DNA from: Bacteroidaceae bacterium
Lineage (GTDB): Bacteria; Bacteroidota; Bacteroidia; Bacteroidales; Bacteroidaceae
NCBI GenBank assembly: GCA_028709135.1
Contig: JAQVXN010000012.1
Coordinates: 1-15,342, forward strand
Reading direction: 5' to 3'
DNA length: 15,342 nt
The translations under genes and the position numbers were made by a program. The notes beneath the pieces were generated by a model. The model had not been told where the DNA came from, did no database searches, and saw only the letters and a program-made list of their open reading frames with translations. This document shows positions 1 to 5,841 of the stretch, one piece after another. The stretch's first letter is position 1, and every line of letters starts with the position of its first letter.

Positions 1-108
1 AGCACTCATTACCTGTTCTTCAGTTTCAGCACTGCATGGACCTGCTATAATGAGGGGGCGTTCATTGGAAACTCCCGGTAGGTTTAATGGTTCTAAAACC
101 AGTTCCAT
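1..108 (-). CDS. aroF: DAHP synthase, probably fused to chorismate mutase (N-terminal fragment)
   Basis: Only the first 36 codons are in the window; the gene continues past the left edge. It starts at the ATG complementary to 106-108 and reads MELVLEPLNLPG, then ends in the window with RPLIIAGPCSAETEEQ. The IAGPCSAE segment is the first strand and active-site loop of the class I DAHP synthase/KdsA-like TIM barrel. That enzyme condenses phosphoenolpyruvate and erythrose 4-phosphate in the first step of the shikimate pathway. In Bacteroidota this protein usually has a C-terminal chorismate mutase domain, and that part cannot be seen here. It lies 33 nt downstream of the aminotransferase gene on the same strand, so it is probably the third gene of the pheA operon and shares its attenuator. 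The symbol is by analogy. Confidence 0.85.
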   Translation of the reverse strand, partial: MELVLEPLNLPGVSNERPLIIAGPCSAETEEQVMSA

Positions 109-141
109 ATTTGTTGGTCTTTTATTTGTGTGTAAAGTTAG

Positions 142-1329
142 TTAGAAATTTTTTTTTATGCGTTGTAAAGCGTCCTCTAATTTATCGTTTTTTGCACAGA
201 GCGAGATGCGCACATAGTGCTCGCCGTTAGATCCGAAGATAAATCCTGGAGTAATAAACACATGTGCCTCGTTAAGTATGCGTTCTGTGAGTTCTTCTGC
301 ATCCTTATATTTTTCTGGAATGTGCCCCCAAAGGAACATGCCTACTTGGTTGGGGTCAAAGGTGCATCCGATAGCGGTCATGATTTGTTCTGCTATGTTT
401 CGACGAGAACGATACACTTCGATATTGGCATGGTGGTGCCATGCTGTTTCGTTATTATAGGCTTCTGCCGCAGCGAGTTGCATGGGGCGGAATGTGCCGG
501 AGTCGATGTTTGATTTTACTTTGAGTATCCATTCAACGAATTGTGCATTCGTTGCTAATAATCCAATACGCCATCCTGGCATATTGTGGCTTTTACTCAT
601 GGAGTTGAACTCAATACAACATTCTTTGGCACCTTCTACTTGTAGTAAACTAATGGGTTTTTCGTTTAGAATGAAGCTGTATGGGTTGTCGTTGACCACG
701 AGAATGCTGTGCTTATGTGCAAAAGCCACTAACTTATAATAGGTTTCCATTTTGGCATTAGCGCCGGTAGGCATGTTTGGATAGTTAGTCCACATCATTT
801 TTACCCGGCTCAGATCCATCTGTTCTATTTGCTGGAAATCGGGTTGCCAGTCATTTTCTGGTTTCAGGTCGTAGTAAACAATTTTACAACCGAGAAGTTT
901 TGGTAGAGATGTATACGTGGGATAGCCAGGATTAGGTACCAGAATTTCATCACCTGGATTTGCAAATGAGAGGGTGACATGTAGTATACCTTCCTTGGAA
1001 CCTATCAGAGGTTGTATTTCACTGGCAGGATTCAAATCTACGTTATAAAAGCGTTTATACCAATCTGCCATGGCCTGACGTAATTCCGGAATGCCCACTG
1101 TTGGTTGATATCCGTGTGTGTCGTCGCGGCGTGCTTGTTCGCATAGGGTGTCTATTGTTTTTTTAGACGGTGGCATGTCCGGACTGCCAATGGCCAAGCT
1201 GATAATATTTTCACCTTGAGCATTACGCTTCGAAATTTCTTTAAGTTTCCGGCTGAAGTAATATTCGCTTGCTCCCAGAAGACGATCTGCAGGAGTAATA
1301 ATAGTTTGTTTATTGTTTGTCTGACTCAT
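142..1329 (-). CDS. PLP-dependent class I/II aminotransferase of the aromatic operon
   Basis: A 395-residue fold-type I aminotransferase. The PLP-binding lysine is K246 in NSMSKSHNMPGWR. The pyridine-nitrogen aspartate is D214 in VVNDNPYS, and the substrate/cofactor loop is YPNMPTGA near residues 183-190. The length is normal for the family. The start is ATG at 1329, inside the last 20 nt of pheA, so the two genes overlap and are probably translationally coupled; no start further upstream is needed. Its place between prephenate dehydratase and DAHP synthase suggests that it transaminates phenylpyruvate and/or 4-hydroxyphenylpyruvate (or prephenate), giving Phe and Tyr. Relatives are often annotated as aspartate or LL-diaminopimelate aminotransferase, so the substrate is inferred from the operon and not from residues. 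Expression should follow the pheA attenuator. Confidence 0.88.
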   Translation of the reverse strand: MSQTNNKQTIITPADRLLGASEYYFSRKLKEISKRNAQGENIISLAIGSPDMPPSKKTIDTLCEQARRDDTHGYQPTVGIPELRQAMADWYKRFYNVDLNPASEIQPLIGSKEGILHVTLSFANPGDEILVPNPGYPTYTSLPKLLGCKIVYYDLKPENDWQPDFQQIEQMDLSRVKMMWTNYPNMPTGANAKMETYYKLVAFAHKHSILVVNDNPYSFILNEKPISLLQVEGAKECCIEFNSMSKSHNMPGWRIGLLATNAQFVEWILKVKSNIDSGTFRPMQLAAAEAYNNETAWHHHANIEVYRSRRNIAEQIMTAIGCTFDPNQVGMFLWGHIPEKYKDAEELTERILNEAHVFITPGFIFGSNGEHYVRISLCAKNDKLEDALQRIKKNF

Positions 1330-2146
1330 ATTCTCCGAGTATTTTGATTTGTTTAGTTAATGGACGAATGGCCTCAATGCTTTGTCGATAACGGGAAAAG
1401 TCTTCAAAGGTGATATCCACATAAAAAAGATATTCCCATTCATGTCCGATTATAGGCAAAGATTGTATTTTGGTCAAATTAATGTCGTAGTAGGAAAGAA
1501 TAGATAAAACGTGACAGAGTTCTCCTTTTTCGTGTGGCACACTAAAAACAAGACTGCTTTTGTTTGATTCGCGATTATTGCGCAAGGAATCGGCATTCCA
1601 AGGGTCACAGAGGCAAAGGAAACGGGTGTAATTGTGCTTATTGTCTTCAATAGCTTCTTGAATCACTTTCAAATGATAAATAGGAGCAGCATATTTGGAG
1701 CAGATAGCGGCATGGCCTTTGAGACCGAGGCGACTAATTGCTTCTGCTGCACCAGCAGTGTCATCCGTTTCTACAATTTTCCGGTCTCGATATTGTTTTA
1801 GAAAATTGCGGCACTGCATCAAGGCTACGGGGTGCGAATTAATTTCCTGAATGTCGTCGATGTTTTGCTCCGGCAGGCAGAGTAAGCTGTGTTCAATGTG
1901 AAGTTTTTCTTCTCCGATAATGGTGAGGTTGCTGGCACAGAGCAGCTCATAGTTGTGGAGCAGACTGCCGGCAATGGTGTTTTCTATCGCTACCATGGCG
2001 AGAAGTGAACTGTCCTTTTTCATTACTTCAAACAAATCTTCAAAAGTGTCGCAACAAATAAGTTCAATTTCTTCGTTTTTGAAAAAACGATGAGCTGCTA
2101 TGTCGTGAAACGATCCTCGGATTCCTTGTATGGCTACTTTCTTCAT
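1310..2146 (-). CDS. pheA: Prephenate dehydratase with ACT domain
   Basis: A 278-residue monofunctional prephenate dehydratase, which converts prephenate to phenylpyruvate, the committed step to phenylalanine. The N-terminus has the family opening VAIQGIRGSFHDIAA (4-18). VAIENTIAGSL (52-62) and the catalytic Thr-Arg-Phe motif NYTRF (172-176) follow. A C-terminal ACT domain (about 197-275) has GELCHVLSILS and NLTKIQSLP, equivalent to the GALxxxL and ESRP phenylalanine-binding motifs. ESRP reads QSLP here, so the allosteric site differs from the enterobacterial form. There is no chorismate mutase domain; that activity is probably on the DAHP synthase downstream. ATG at 2146 lies 16 nt after an intrinsic terminator hairpin that ends a Phe/Tyr-rich leader region, so the gene is first in an attenuated operon. 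Confidence 0.95.
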   Translation of the reverse strand: MKKVAIQGIRGSFHDIAAHRFFKNEEIELICCDTFEDLFEVMKKDSSLLAMVAIENTIAGSLLHNYELLCASNLTIIGEEKLHIEHSLLCLPEQNIDDIQEINSHPVALMQCRNFLKQYRDRKIVETDDTAGAAEAISRLGLKGHAAICSKYAAPIYHLKVIQEAIEDNKHNYTRFLCLCDPWNADSLRNNRESNKSSLVFSVPHEKGELCHVLSILSYYDINLTKIQSLPIIGHEWEYLFYVDITFEDFSRYRQSIEAIRPLTKQIKILGEYESDKQ

Positions 2147-2155
2147 TTTTTATAT

Positions 2156-2189
2156 CATGAAAAAGTCCCGCTCTTGTGGAGCGGGACTT
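2156..2189 (-). terminator. Attenuator terminator (stem 3:4) of the phe operon
   Basis: Read on the minus strand, AAGTCCCGCTC, loop CACAA and GAGCGGGACTT form a perfect 11-bp GC-rich stem (2163-2189), followed by a short T run and then the pheA start. An intrinsic terminator placed before the first gene and after a Phe-rich leader peptide is the 3:4 hairpin of a classical attenuator. The U tract is short (about five, counting those at the stem end), so read-through may be substantial. Confidence 0.85.
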
Positions 2190-2268
2190 GATTATTTCTT
2201 GTCTTTTTTTTGCCTATGGGCTTTCCGCTTCACTCCTTATTGGTTGTAAAGTAATAAAAGTAAAAGCC
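2176..2268 (-). promoter_or_regulatory. Phe attenuator: competing stems 1:2 and 2:3
   Basis: On the minus strand, segment 1 (GGCTTT, 2263-2268, inside the Phe codons of the leader) pairs with segment 2a (AAAGCC, 2219-2224). Segment 2b (GTGAAGCGG, 2225-2233, which includes the leader stop TGA) pairs with segment 3 (CCGCTCCAC, 2176-2184) in 8 of 9 positions, with one A-C mismatch. Segment 3 is also the left arm and loop of the terminator, so 2:3 and 3:4 exclude each other. A ribosome stalled on the Phe/Tyr codons would cover segment 1 and free segment 2 for antitermination. A ribosome at the stop codon would mask segment 2b and let the terminator form. The pairings are read from the sequence; the mechanism is inferred from trp/phe/his attenuators. 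Confidence 0.82.
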
Positions 2269-2295
2269 AAAGTCAAAAGATATGTTGTAATTCAT
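2230..2295 (-). CDS. pheL: Phe/Tyr-rich leader peptide of the pheA operon
   Basis: A 21-codon reading frame running from ATG (2295) to TGA (2230). Its core is FDFGFYFYYF (residues 7-16), and the whole peptide has 5 Phe and 4 Tyr, so 9 of 21 residues are aromatic. All Phe codons are TTT. It starts about 20 nt after the -7 promoter box and ends directly before the antiterminator segment, with the terminator hairpin about 40 nt further on. This is the arrangement of a ribosome-mediated attenuator leader such as enterobacterial pheL. The peptide itself is expected to have no function. Having both Phe and Tyr codons suits an operon that also makes the common aromatic precursor. The symbol is by analogy; sequence similarity to E. 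coli PheL is not expected. Confidence 0.85.
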   Translation of the reverse strand: MNYNISFDFGFYFYYFTTNKE

Positions 2296-2315
2296 CTATT
2301 TTCTTATTTCTGATG

Positions 2316-2348
2316 CAAAAGTACGTTTTTTCTTTTTATAAACAACAA
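2316..2348 (-). promoter_or_regulatory. Promoter of the phe operon
   Basis: On the minus strand, TACTTTTG (2316-2323) matches the Bacteroidota -7 consensus TAnnTTTG exactly and is followed by CA. A TTG at 2343-2345, with a second TTG at 2346-2348, lies 19 nt upstream in the -33 position. Transcription would start around 2305-2312, giving a 5' end about 10-17 nt ahead of the leader peptide ATG. Confidence 0.75.
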
Positions 2349-2408
2349 TGAAGGCGTTTTTTTTGATTGTAAATTGCATTTTTTTAAACTTATTTCTATG
2401 CACAAGAT

Positions 2409-3434
2409 TTAGAATCCAAAAGAGTTTTGAGCTTTGTAGCGGTTTTCCATTTCATTTTGCACATTTTCATAGTTGCCGTCTAATTGATGTCCTTCTTCAG
2501 GAGCGAGCTCAAGAGCTTTCTTTAAATCGTCGGTAGCACCCAGTTCGTCATGAAGCTGGAAGCGCACACCACCTCGTTCTTTGTAGGCTTGCGCAAAATT
2601 TGGTTGCAATTCAATGGCTTCGTCATAGAGTGATAAGGCTTTGTCCAGTTGATGGTTTTCAACATATATTTTACCCACTTTCAGTACGAATTCCTGATTA
2701 AAGGGGTTCATTTCTTTCATTTCATTGTAGTTAAGGATAGCTGCTTCGATATGACCAAGAGCTCTACAAATATCTCCTTTGAGAGCAAAGACATCTTCAT
2801 TAGCTTGTTTCTCATTAATAATTAAATCAATATCTTTTTCTGCTTCGCTATATTGTTGCATTTCAAAAAGAACTTTTGCTCTAAGCATACGGGCTTGTGT
2901 GGCGTCTGGTTTGTCTGTCAAAATCTGTGTGAGTAAGACGATGCTTTGAATATAGTTTTTCAATCCGAATAGTGCTAGTGCCTTATTAAAGAAACCATTA
3001 GAATTCTTTGGATCTATACGGAGAATTTGATCTGCAGCTGTATTCATGGCGTTCCAGTCTGAGCATTGATGTGCAGCTTGTGCTTTAGCTAGAAAAAGCT
3101 TGATTTCGTCGGGGTGATGTTCTGCAAGTTCATTCAATATGGGAAGTGCTTTTTCTCCTATATTGAGGTTCATATAAATTTCTGCCAGATAACTCTTGCT
3201 AACTTCGTCATCTTGAAGTTTCAATGCGGCTGTAAAGCAATGTTCTGCATACTGTAACTGTCCTGTTCTCATGGCTCTTACTCCATCATCACGCAACATG
3301 GTAAAATGATCGTTTGTGTCGTTGATCTTTGTTCCACCTAAATTTCCTTGTTTAGAAACTTCTTTGGCAGGGGATATAGGTTCCTCAATTTGAATGTCTT
3401 CTTTCTTATTAAACAGATTCTTGAAAAGACGCAT
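2409..3434 (-). CDS. Tetratricopeptide repeat protein
   Basis: A 341-residue protein with no signal peptide or membrane segment, so probably cytoplasmic. After a basic, low-complexity N-terminus (about 1-42) it consists of TPR-like helix pairs with the usual small/aromatic/proline spacing. Examples are GQLQYAEHCFTAALKLQ (about 58-74), LDKALSLYDEAIELQPN and the final AYKERGGVRFQLHD...ALELAPEE unit. About eight repeats fill 43-316. TPR arrays are protein-binding scaffolds and no enzymatic motif is visible, so the partner and role cannot be named. ATG at 3434 follows a promoter-like box about 60 nt upstream. It is transcribed in the same direction as pheA, but pheA has its own promoter and leader, so the two are probably separate units. 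Confidence 0.85.
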   Translation of the reverse strand: MRLFKNLFNKKEDIQIEEPISPAKEVSKQGNLGGTKINDTNDHFTMLRDDGVRAMRTGQLQYAEHCFTAALKLQDDEVSKSYLAEIYMNLNIGEKALPILNELAEHHPDEIKLFLAKAQAAHQCSDWNAMNTAADQILRIDPKNSNGFFNKALALFGLKNYIQSIVLLTQILTDKPDATQARMLRAKVLFEMQQYSEAEKDIDLIINEKQANEDVFALKGDICRALGHIEAAILNYNEMKEMNPFNQEFVLKVGKIYVENHQLDKALSLYDEAIELQPNFAQAYKERGGVRFQLHDELGATDDLKKALELAPEEGHQLDGNYENVQNEMENRYKAQNSFGF

Positions 3435-3493
3435 AGTTTTTACTGGTTTAAAATAATGATATGGTTGGCGTCTGTGAAGACGTTGTTTCTGTG

Positions 3494-3501
3494 CAAATTT
3501 A
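3494..3501 (-). promoter_or_regulatory. Probable -7 promoter box of the TPR gene
   Basis: On the minus strand TAAATTTG, followed by CA, matches TAnnTTTG 60 nt before the TPR start codon. No clear TTG is seen at the -33 distance. A short inverted repeat (CGTCT/AGACG, 3469-3482) lies in the presumed 5' untranslated region. Confidence 0.5.
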
Positions 3502-3916
3502 CAAAACTTCTTTTAATCGGTTTACTTTGCAGAACACAAATTCAAGAATGGTTGAATGTTGTAGTTGTTGCCAACAAAAAAGATTAGGATGATTTGTTGA
3601 TTTCAAATCTATAGATCCTTGTTGTTTGTAAAAATGTTGTTCCCATATTATATATGTGCGATTCTAAGGAATAATCCAAAAAGGAACTTGCTATATTAAT
3701 TAAGGTACGCGCGAAGATCTTAAAGATTCTGCTGAACTTAGATTTCTTCTGGCAGTCTGTGAACGAGATTTGACTTATGGAAAAATATATTTGTTGTATT
3801 TTTGACGAATGGCCTCTTGCTTTTTTCGAATAACATCCTGCTTTTTACAAATAACAACGTTAGAGAGGCTTATTGTGAGGGTGTTTCAATGAAACAGGAT
3901 ATTAAAACTTTTCCCA
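3502..3916. other. Long intergenic stretch with no recognisable gene
   Basis: This is the gap between the TPR promoter and the end of the lytic transglycosylase gene. It is AT-rich and no convincing coding frame is present. A 6-bp inverted repeat TGTTTC/GAAACA (3882-3896) lies just past the transglycosylase stop codon but has no T tract. A degenerate 21-bp tandem repeat sits at 3797-3859. The rest holds nothing that can be assigned. Confidence 0.6.
3797..3859. repeat. Degenerate 21-bp tandem repeat, about three units
   Basis: Units at 3818-3838 and 3839-3859 match at 17 of 21 positions; both begin TGCTTTTT and share AATAACA. The preceding 21 nt (3797-3817) match the middle unit at about 13 of 21. 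The T-rich block alternating with a CGAAT-like block, and the 21-bp period, recall the cleaner array at 10877-10960, so it may be an eroded relative. Confidence 0.55.
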
Positions 3917-5173
3917 TCAGTGTGAGATTTTAAAGATGGAATCTTCTCGTGAAAGAATATTGCTGTTATGGCGGGTAAAACGGTTTTTCCGATAGGCCTT
4001 TTCTGGTTCGGAATGAAGATCACATAAATGTGGCGACATCGGGCGGGCGACACCCCGATATTCGGCATAGCGGTCGAGTATGCTGTTGACGTAATTATAA
4101 GTTTCACCACCTATCATATATCCATAGCGTACCACGGGATCTCTATAGTAATGAGGATTACTGAGATTATAAACATAGAAGCTGACGGCGTCCCATGACT
4201 GTGGATTACGATGGTATTTCTGTGCAAGACGTTGGGCATCGCGAATGTGATTATATCCTCCGTTATAGGAAGCAAGAACAAATTTCTGACGTTCTAACGG
4301 ATTGCGGATGTCGTCGAACTGATGTTGCAATTTATTAAGGTATCTGACAGCTGTACTGATATTTGCTTCTGGTTGAAAAAGAACATTCGAAGATATGCCC
4401 ATTGTGGATGCAGTAGACGGCATAATTTGTAGGAGTCCTTTAGCACCGGCCCAACTGACAGCTTGTGGGTCAAAGGCACTTTCCTGATAACTTTGTGCAG
4501 CCAATAATCTCCAGTCCCAACCGACAAAAGCGCTATAGCGAATGAATAGAGCGTCGTAAGATGAGATGACGCCTTTGCCGCGATTAAGAAATACGGCGCG
4601 CGCATGTCTCCGTACGAAGGGGGTAGTGAGAATATGTTTTTGATTGTTTTTGACTTGAGAGATGAGTGCAGGATGAAACCATTCATTGAGGGCATCAGAG
4701 AGATCCACACTTTGTTTGCGTACCGACCAGGAATTTTCGTCGGATGCATCATGAACGCCACAAACTTTTAATCCCATCTTTTCAGATATTTTTGCGGGTA
4801 ACGGATAAGCAATGAGGTCGACTTTGGATGTGAGGAGCAAATGGTAGAGTTCACTTGTATCTCTGGCTACTTCCATTCGCAAGCGTAGTCCCATACTGTT
4901 CGCAAAGTTTTCAGCCAAAGCATATTGCAGGCCTAGCTCGCGACCATGAAATTGATAATAGGTCTGAGGACCACTAATCGTTACGGCAATTAGTTCGCCT
5001 GCATTTTCAATATCCGCAAGATCATATTGTGCTACATTCTGTGCAGAATCCAATCTATTGGTGCCAGCCTGTTTTTTTCCATTTTTACAGGAGATGGAAA
5101 CTACGCTCGCCATCAGAATGAGGAGGAATAAAGACCAAACGGAGTTGCGAGATGTGTTTTGCGTGATTTGCAA
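3917..5173 (-). CDS. mltF: MltF-like membrane-bound lytic transglycosylase lipoprotein
   Basis: A 418-residue lipoprotein. Hydrophobic residues 13-28 lead to a lipidation cysteine C29 (SVVSISCKNGKK). Basic residues follow the cysteine, unlike surface-export signals, so it probably faces the periplasm. Residues about 55-200 resemble an extracellular solute-binding (SBP_bac_3) domain. Residues about 207-370 are a family 1 SLT domain with catalytic E231 in AAQSYQESAFDPQAVSWAGAKG, then GLLQIMPSTA and ASYNGGYNHI. It would cleave peptidoglycan glycan strands, leaving 1,6-anhydro ends. The only suitable start is a TTG at 5171-5173. The first in-frame ATG (Met21) would remove the basic part and half the hydrophobic core of the signal peptide. 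It is divergent from the Dabb gene. The symbol is by domain architecture. Confidence 0.88.
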   Translation of the reverse strand: MQITQNTSRNSVWSLFLLILMASVVSISCKNGKKQAGTNRLDSAQNVAQYDLADIENAGELIAVTISGPQTYYQFHGRELGLQYALAENFANSMGLRLRMEVARDTSELYHLLLTSKVDLIAYPLPAKISEKMGLKVCGVHDASDENSWSVRKQSVDLSDALNEWFHPALISQVKNNQKHILTTPFVRRHARAVFLNRGKGVISSYDALFIRYSAFVGWDWRLLAAQSYQESAFDPQAVSWAGAKGLLQIMPSTASTMGISSNVLFQPEANISTAVRYLNKLQHQFDDIRNPLERQKFVLASYNGGYNHIRDAQRLAQKYHRNPQSWDAVSFYVYNLSNPHYYRDPVVRYGYMIGGETYNYVNSILDRYAEYRGVARPMSPHLCDLHSEPEKAYRKNRFTRHNSNILSREDSIFKISH

Positions 5174-5253
5174 AATGATTATCGTATAATGTTTTAATAT
5201 TTATGAGACAGAAAAACTGCCTTTTTTAGCATCGTGTATCATTCGATTTACAC

Positions 5254-5261
5254 TAACTTTG
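5254..5261 (+). promoter_or_regulatory. -7 promoter box of the Dabb-family gene
   Basis: TAACTTTG matches TAnnTTTG 38 nt before the ATG at 5300. No good -33 TTG is visible. It lies back to back with the minus-strand promoter at 5268-5298. Confidence 0.55.
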
Positions 5262-5267
5262 TGGCTG

Positions 5268-5298
5268 CAAAATTACAAATAATTTAATAAGGAGGCAA
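5268..5298 (-). promoter_or_regulatory. Promoter of the lytic transglycosylase gene
   Basis: On the minus strand TAATTTTG (5268-5275), followed by CA, matches the -7 consensus, and a TTG at 5296-5298 lies 20 nt upstream in the -33 position. The 5' untranslated region would be about 90 nt. The -33 TTG falls in the spacer between the Shine-Dalgarno sequence and start codon of the divergent gene, so the two units share regulatory DNA. Confidence 0.6.
5289..5295 (+). promoter_or_regulatory. Strong Shine-Dalgarno of the Dabb-family gene
   Basis: AAGGAGG ends 4 nt before the ATG at 5300 and fixes this start. It is the only near-perfect Shine-Dalgarno seen in the window, which is unusual for Bacteroidota, where most genes lack one. 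Confidence 0.75.
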
Positions 5299-5299
5299 G

Positions 5300-5599
5300 A
5301 TGATAAGGCATATCGTACTTTTTCAGTTTCGTTCGGAGCTTTCCGCGACAGTAAAAGAGGAGGCTCGTGAACGTTTTAAAAAGAAAATTTTGGCTTTGCC
5401 GGAAAAACTAAGTTTGATTAGGGGCATTGAAGTAGGCTTTAATTGTAATCTCGGTGAGAAATGGGATATCTGCTTAAATGGTTTATTTGAGAATATGGAT
5501 GATGTAAAGACCTATGCGACCTTTCCGGAGCATGTGGCTGCAGCAACAGAACTGAAGCAATTTTTAAGTGGGCGCAGTTGCGTTGATTACGAATGTTGA
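5300..5599 (+). CDS. Dabb (stress-responsive alpha/beta barrel) family protein
   Basis: A 99-residue single-domain protein. It opens with MIRHIVLFQFR, the typical first strand of the Dabb fold, whose conserved histidine is H4. LPEKLSLIRGIEVGFN in the middle and MDDVKTYATFPEHVAAATELKQFL towards the end give the usual dimeric alpha/beta barrel pattern. Members include plant stress proteins and small bacterial proteins, most without a known reaction, so no substrate is proposed. It is cytoplasmic, with no signal peptide. It stands alone between a divergent lytic transglycosylase gene and the his promoter 60 nt downstream. It has its own promoter box and a strong Shine-Dalgarno, so it is probably monocistronic. 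Confidence 0.85.
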   Translation: MIRHIVLFQFRSELSATVKEEARERFKKKILALPEKLSLIRGIEVGFNCNLGEKWDICLNGLFENMDDVKTYATFPEHVAAATELKQFLSGRSCVDYEC

Positions 5600-5660
5600 T
5601 ATTTTTATAGGGTTACTAAATGAGTGTTGTTGTAAAATGAAAGGATTTGTTCTTAAAAAA

Positions 5661-5692
5661 TTTGGCATTTTGAATGGATTTTCTTACTTTTG
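5661..5692 (+). promoter_or_regulatory. Promoter of the his operon
   Basis: TTTG (5661-5664) and TACTTTTG (5685-5692, followed by CA) are separated by 20 nt and match the Bacteroidota -33/-7 consensus exactly. The leader peptide ATG is only 8 nt after the -7 box, so the transcript may begin within a few nucleotides of the start codon. Confidence 0.8.
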
Positions 5693-5700
5693 CAAACAGA

Positions 5701-5745
5701 ATGAGAAAGAATTTAAAACAGAACCATCATCATTACTCCAAATGA
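5701..5745 (+). CDS. hisL: His leader peptide of the his operon
   Basis: A 14-codon reading frame, MRKNLKQNHHHYSK, from ATG (5701) to TGA (5743-5745). Codons 9-11 are three consecutive CAT histidine codons (5725-5733). It starts 8 nt after a consensus promoter and lies 42 nt before an intrinsic terminator that precedes hisG. This is the arrangement of the classical his attenuator, though enterobacterial HisL has seven His codons in a row. Shortage of charged tRNA-His would stall the ribosome on the CAT run. The transcript may be nearly leaderless, so initiation would depend on the 5'-proximal AUG. The symbol is by analogy in position and composition. Confidence 0.87.
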   Translation: MRKNLKQNHHHYSK

Positions 5746-5797
5746 ACATTGGGGCGAGTGGGATTTTGTATAAAAAATAAATTTGGAAAGACTTGCC
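5736..5797 (+). promoter_or_regulatory. His attenuator: competing stems 1:2 and 2:3
   Basis: Segment 1 CTCCAA (5736-5741, just after the His codons) can pair with TTGGGG (5749-5754) over a 7-nt loop. Segment 2 GGCGAGT (5753-5759) pairs over 7 bp, with one G-U, with segment 3 ACTTGCC (5791-5797), the left arm of the terminator. The 1:2 and 2:3 pairings overlap at 5753-5754, and 2:3 excludes the terminator. A ribosome held at the CAT codons would cover segment 1 and favour antitermination. One at the stop codon (5743-5745) would reach segment 2 and favour termination. Confidence 0.8.
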
Positions 5798-5821
5798 GAC
5801 ATTTCGGTGAGTCTTTTTTTT
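5787..5821 (+). terminator. Attenuator terminator of the his operon
   Basis: AAAGACTTGCCGA (5787-5799), loop CATT, and TCGGTGAGTCTTT (5804-5816) form a continuous 13-bp stem with two G-T pairs in the middle. The T run 5814-5821 closes the stem and continues after it. It ends 20 nt before hisG and has the form of a strong intrinsic terminator. Confidence 0.9.
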
Positions 5822-5841
5822 AACGATAAACAAGAACGAAA

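Noticed and set aside
2163..2295. T-box or metabolite riboswitch for the phe leader
   Set aside because: There is no T-box motif (TGGN'ACC-type) or recognisable aptamer, and the leader peptide plus competing stems explain the region.
3700..3810. Coding remnant reading EDLKDSAELRFLLAV
   Set aside because: A short open stretch with protein-like composition, but a stop lies just upstream, there is no recognisable family, and it is too short to separate from chance.
3882..3896. Terminator after the lytic transglycosylase gene
   Set aside because: The stem is only 6 bp, AT-rich and has no T tract in the direction of transcription.
5568..5780. Small plus-strand gene between the Dabb gene and hisG
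   Set aside because: It overlaps the Dabb gene, runs through the his promoter and leader in another frame, and has no protein-like features.
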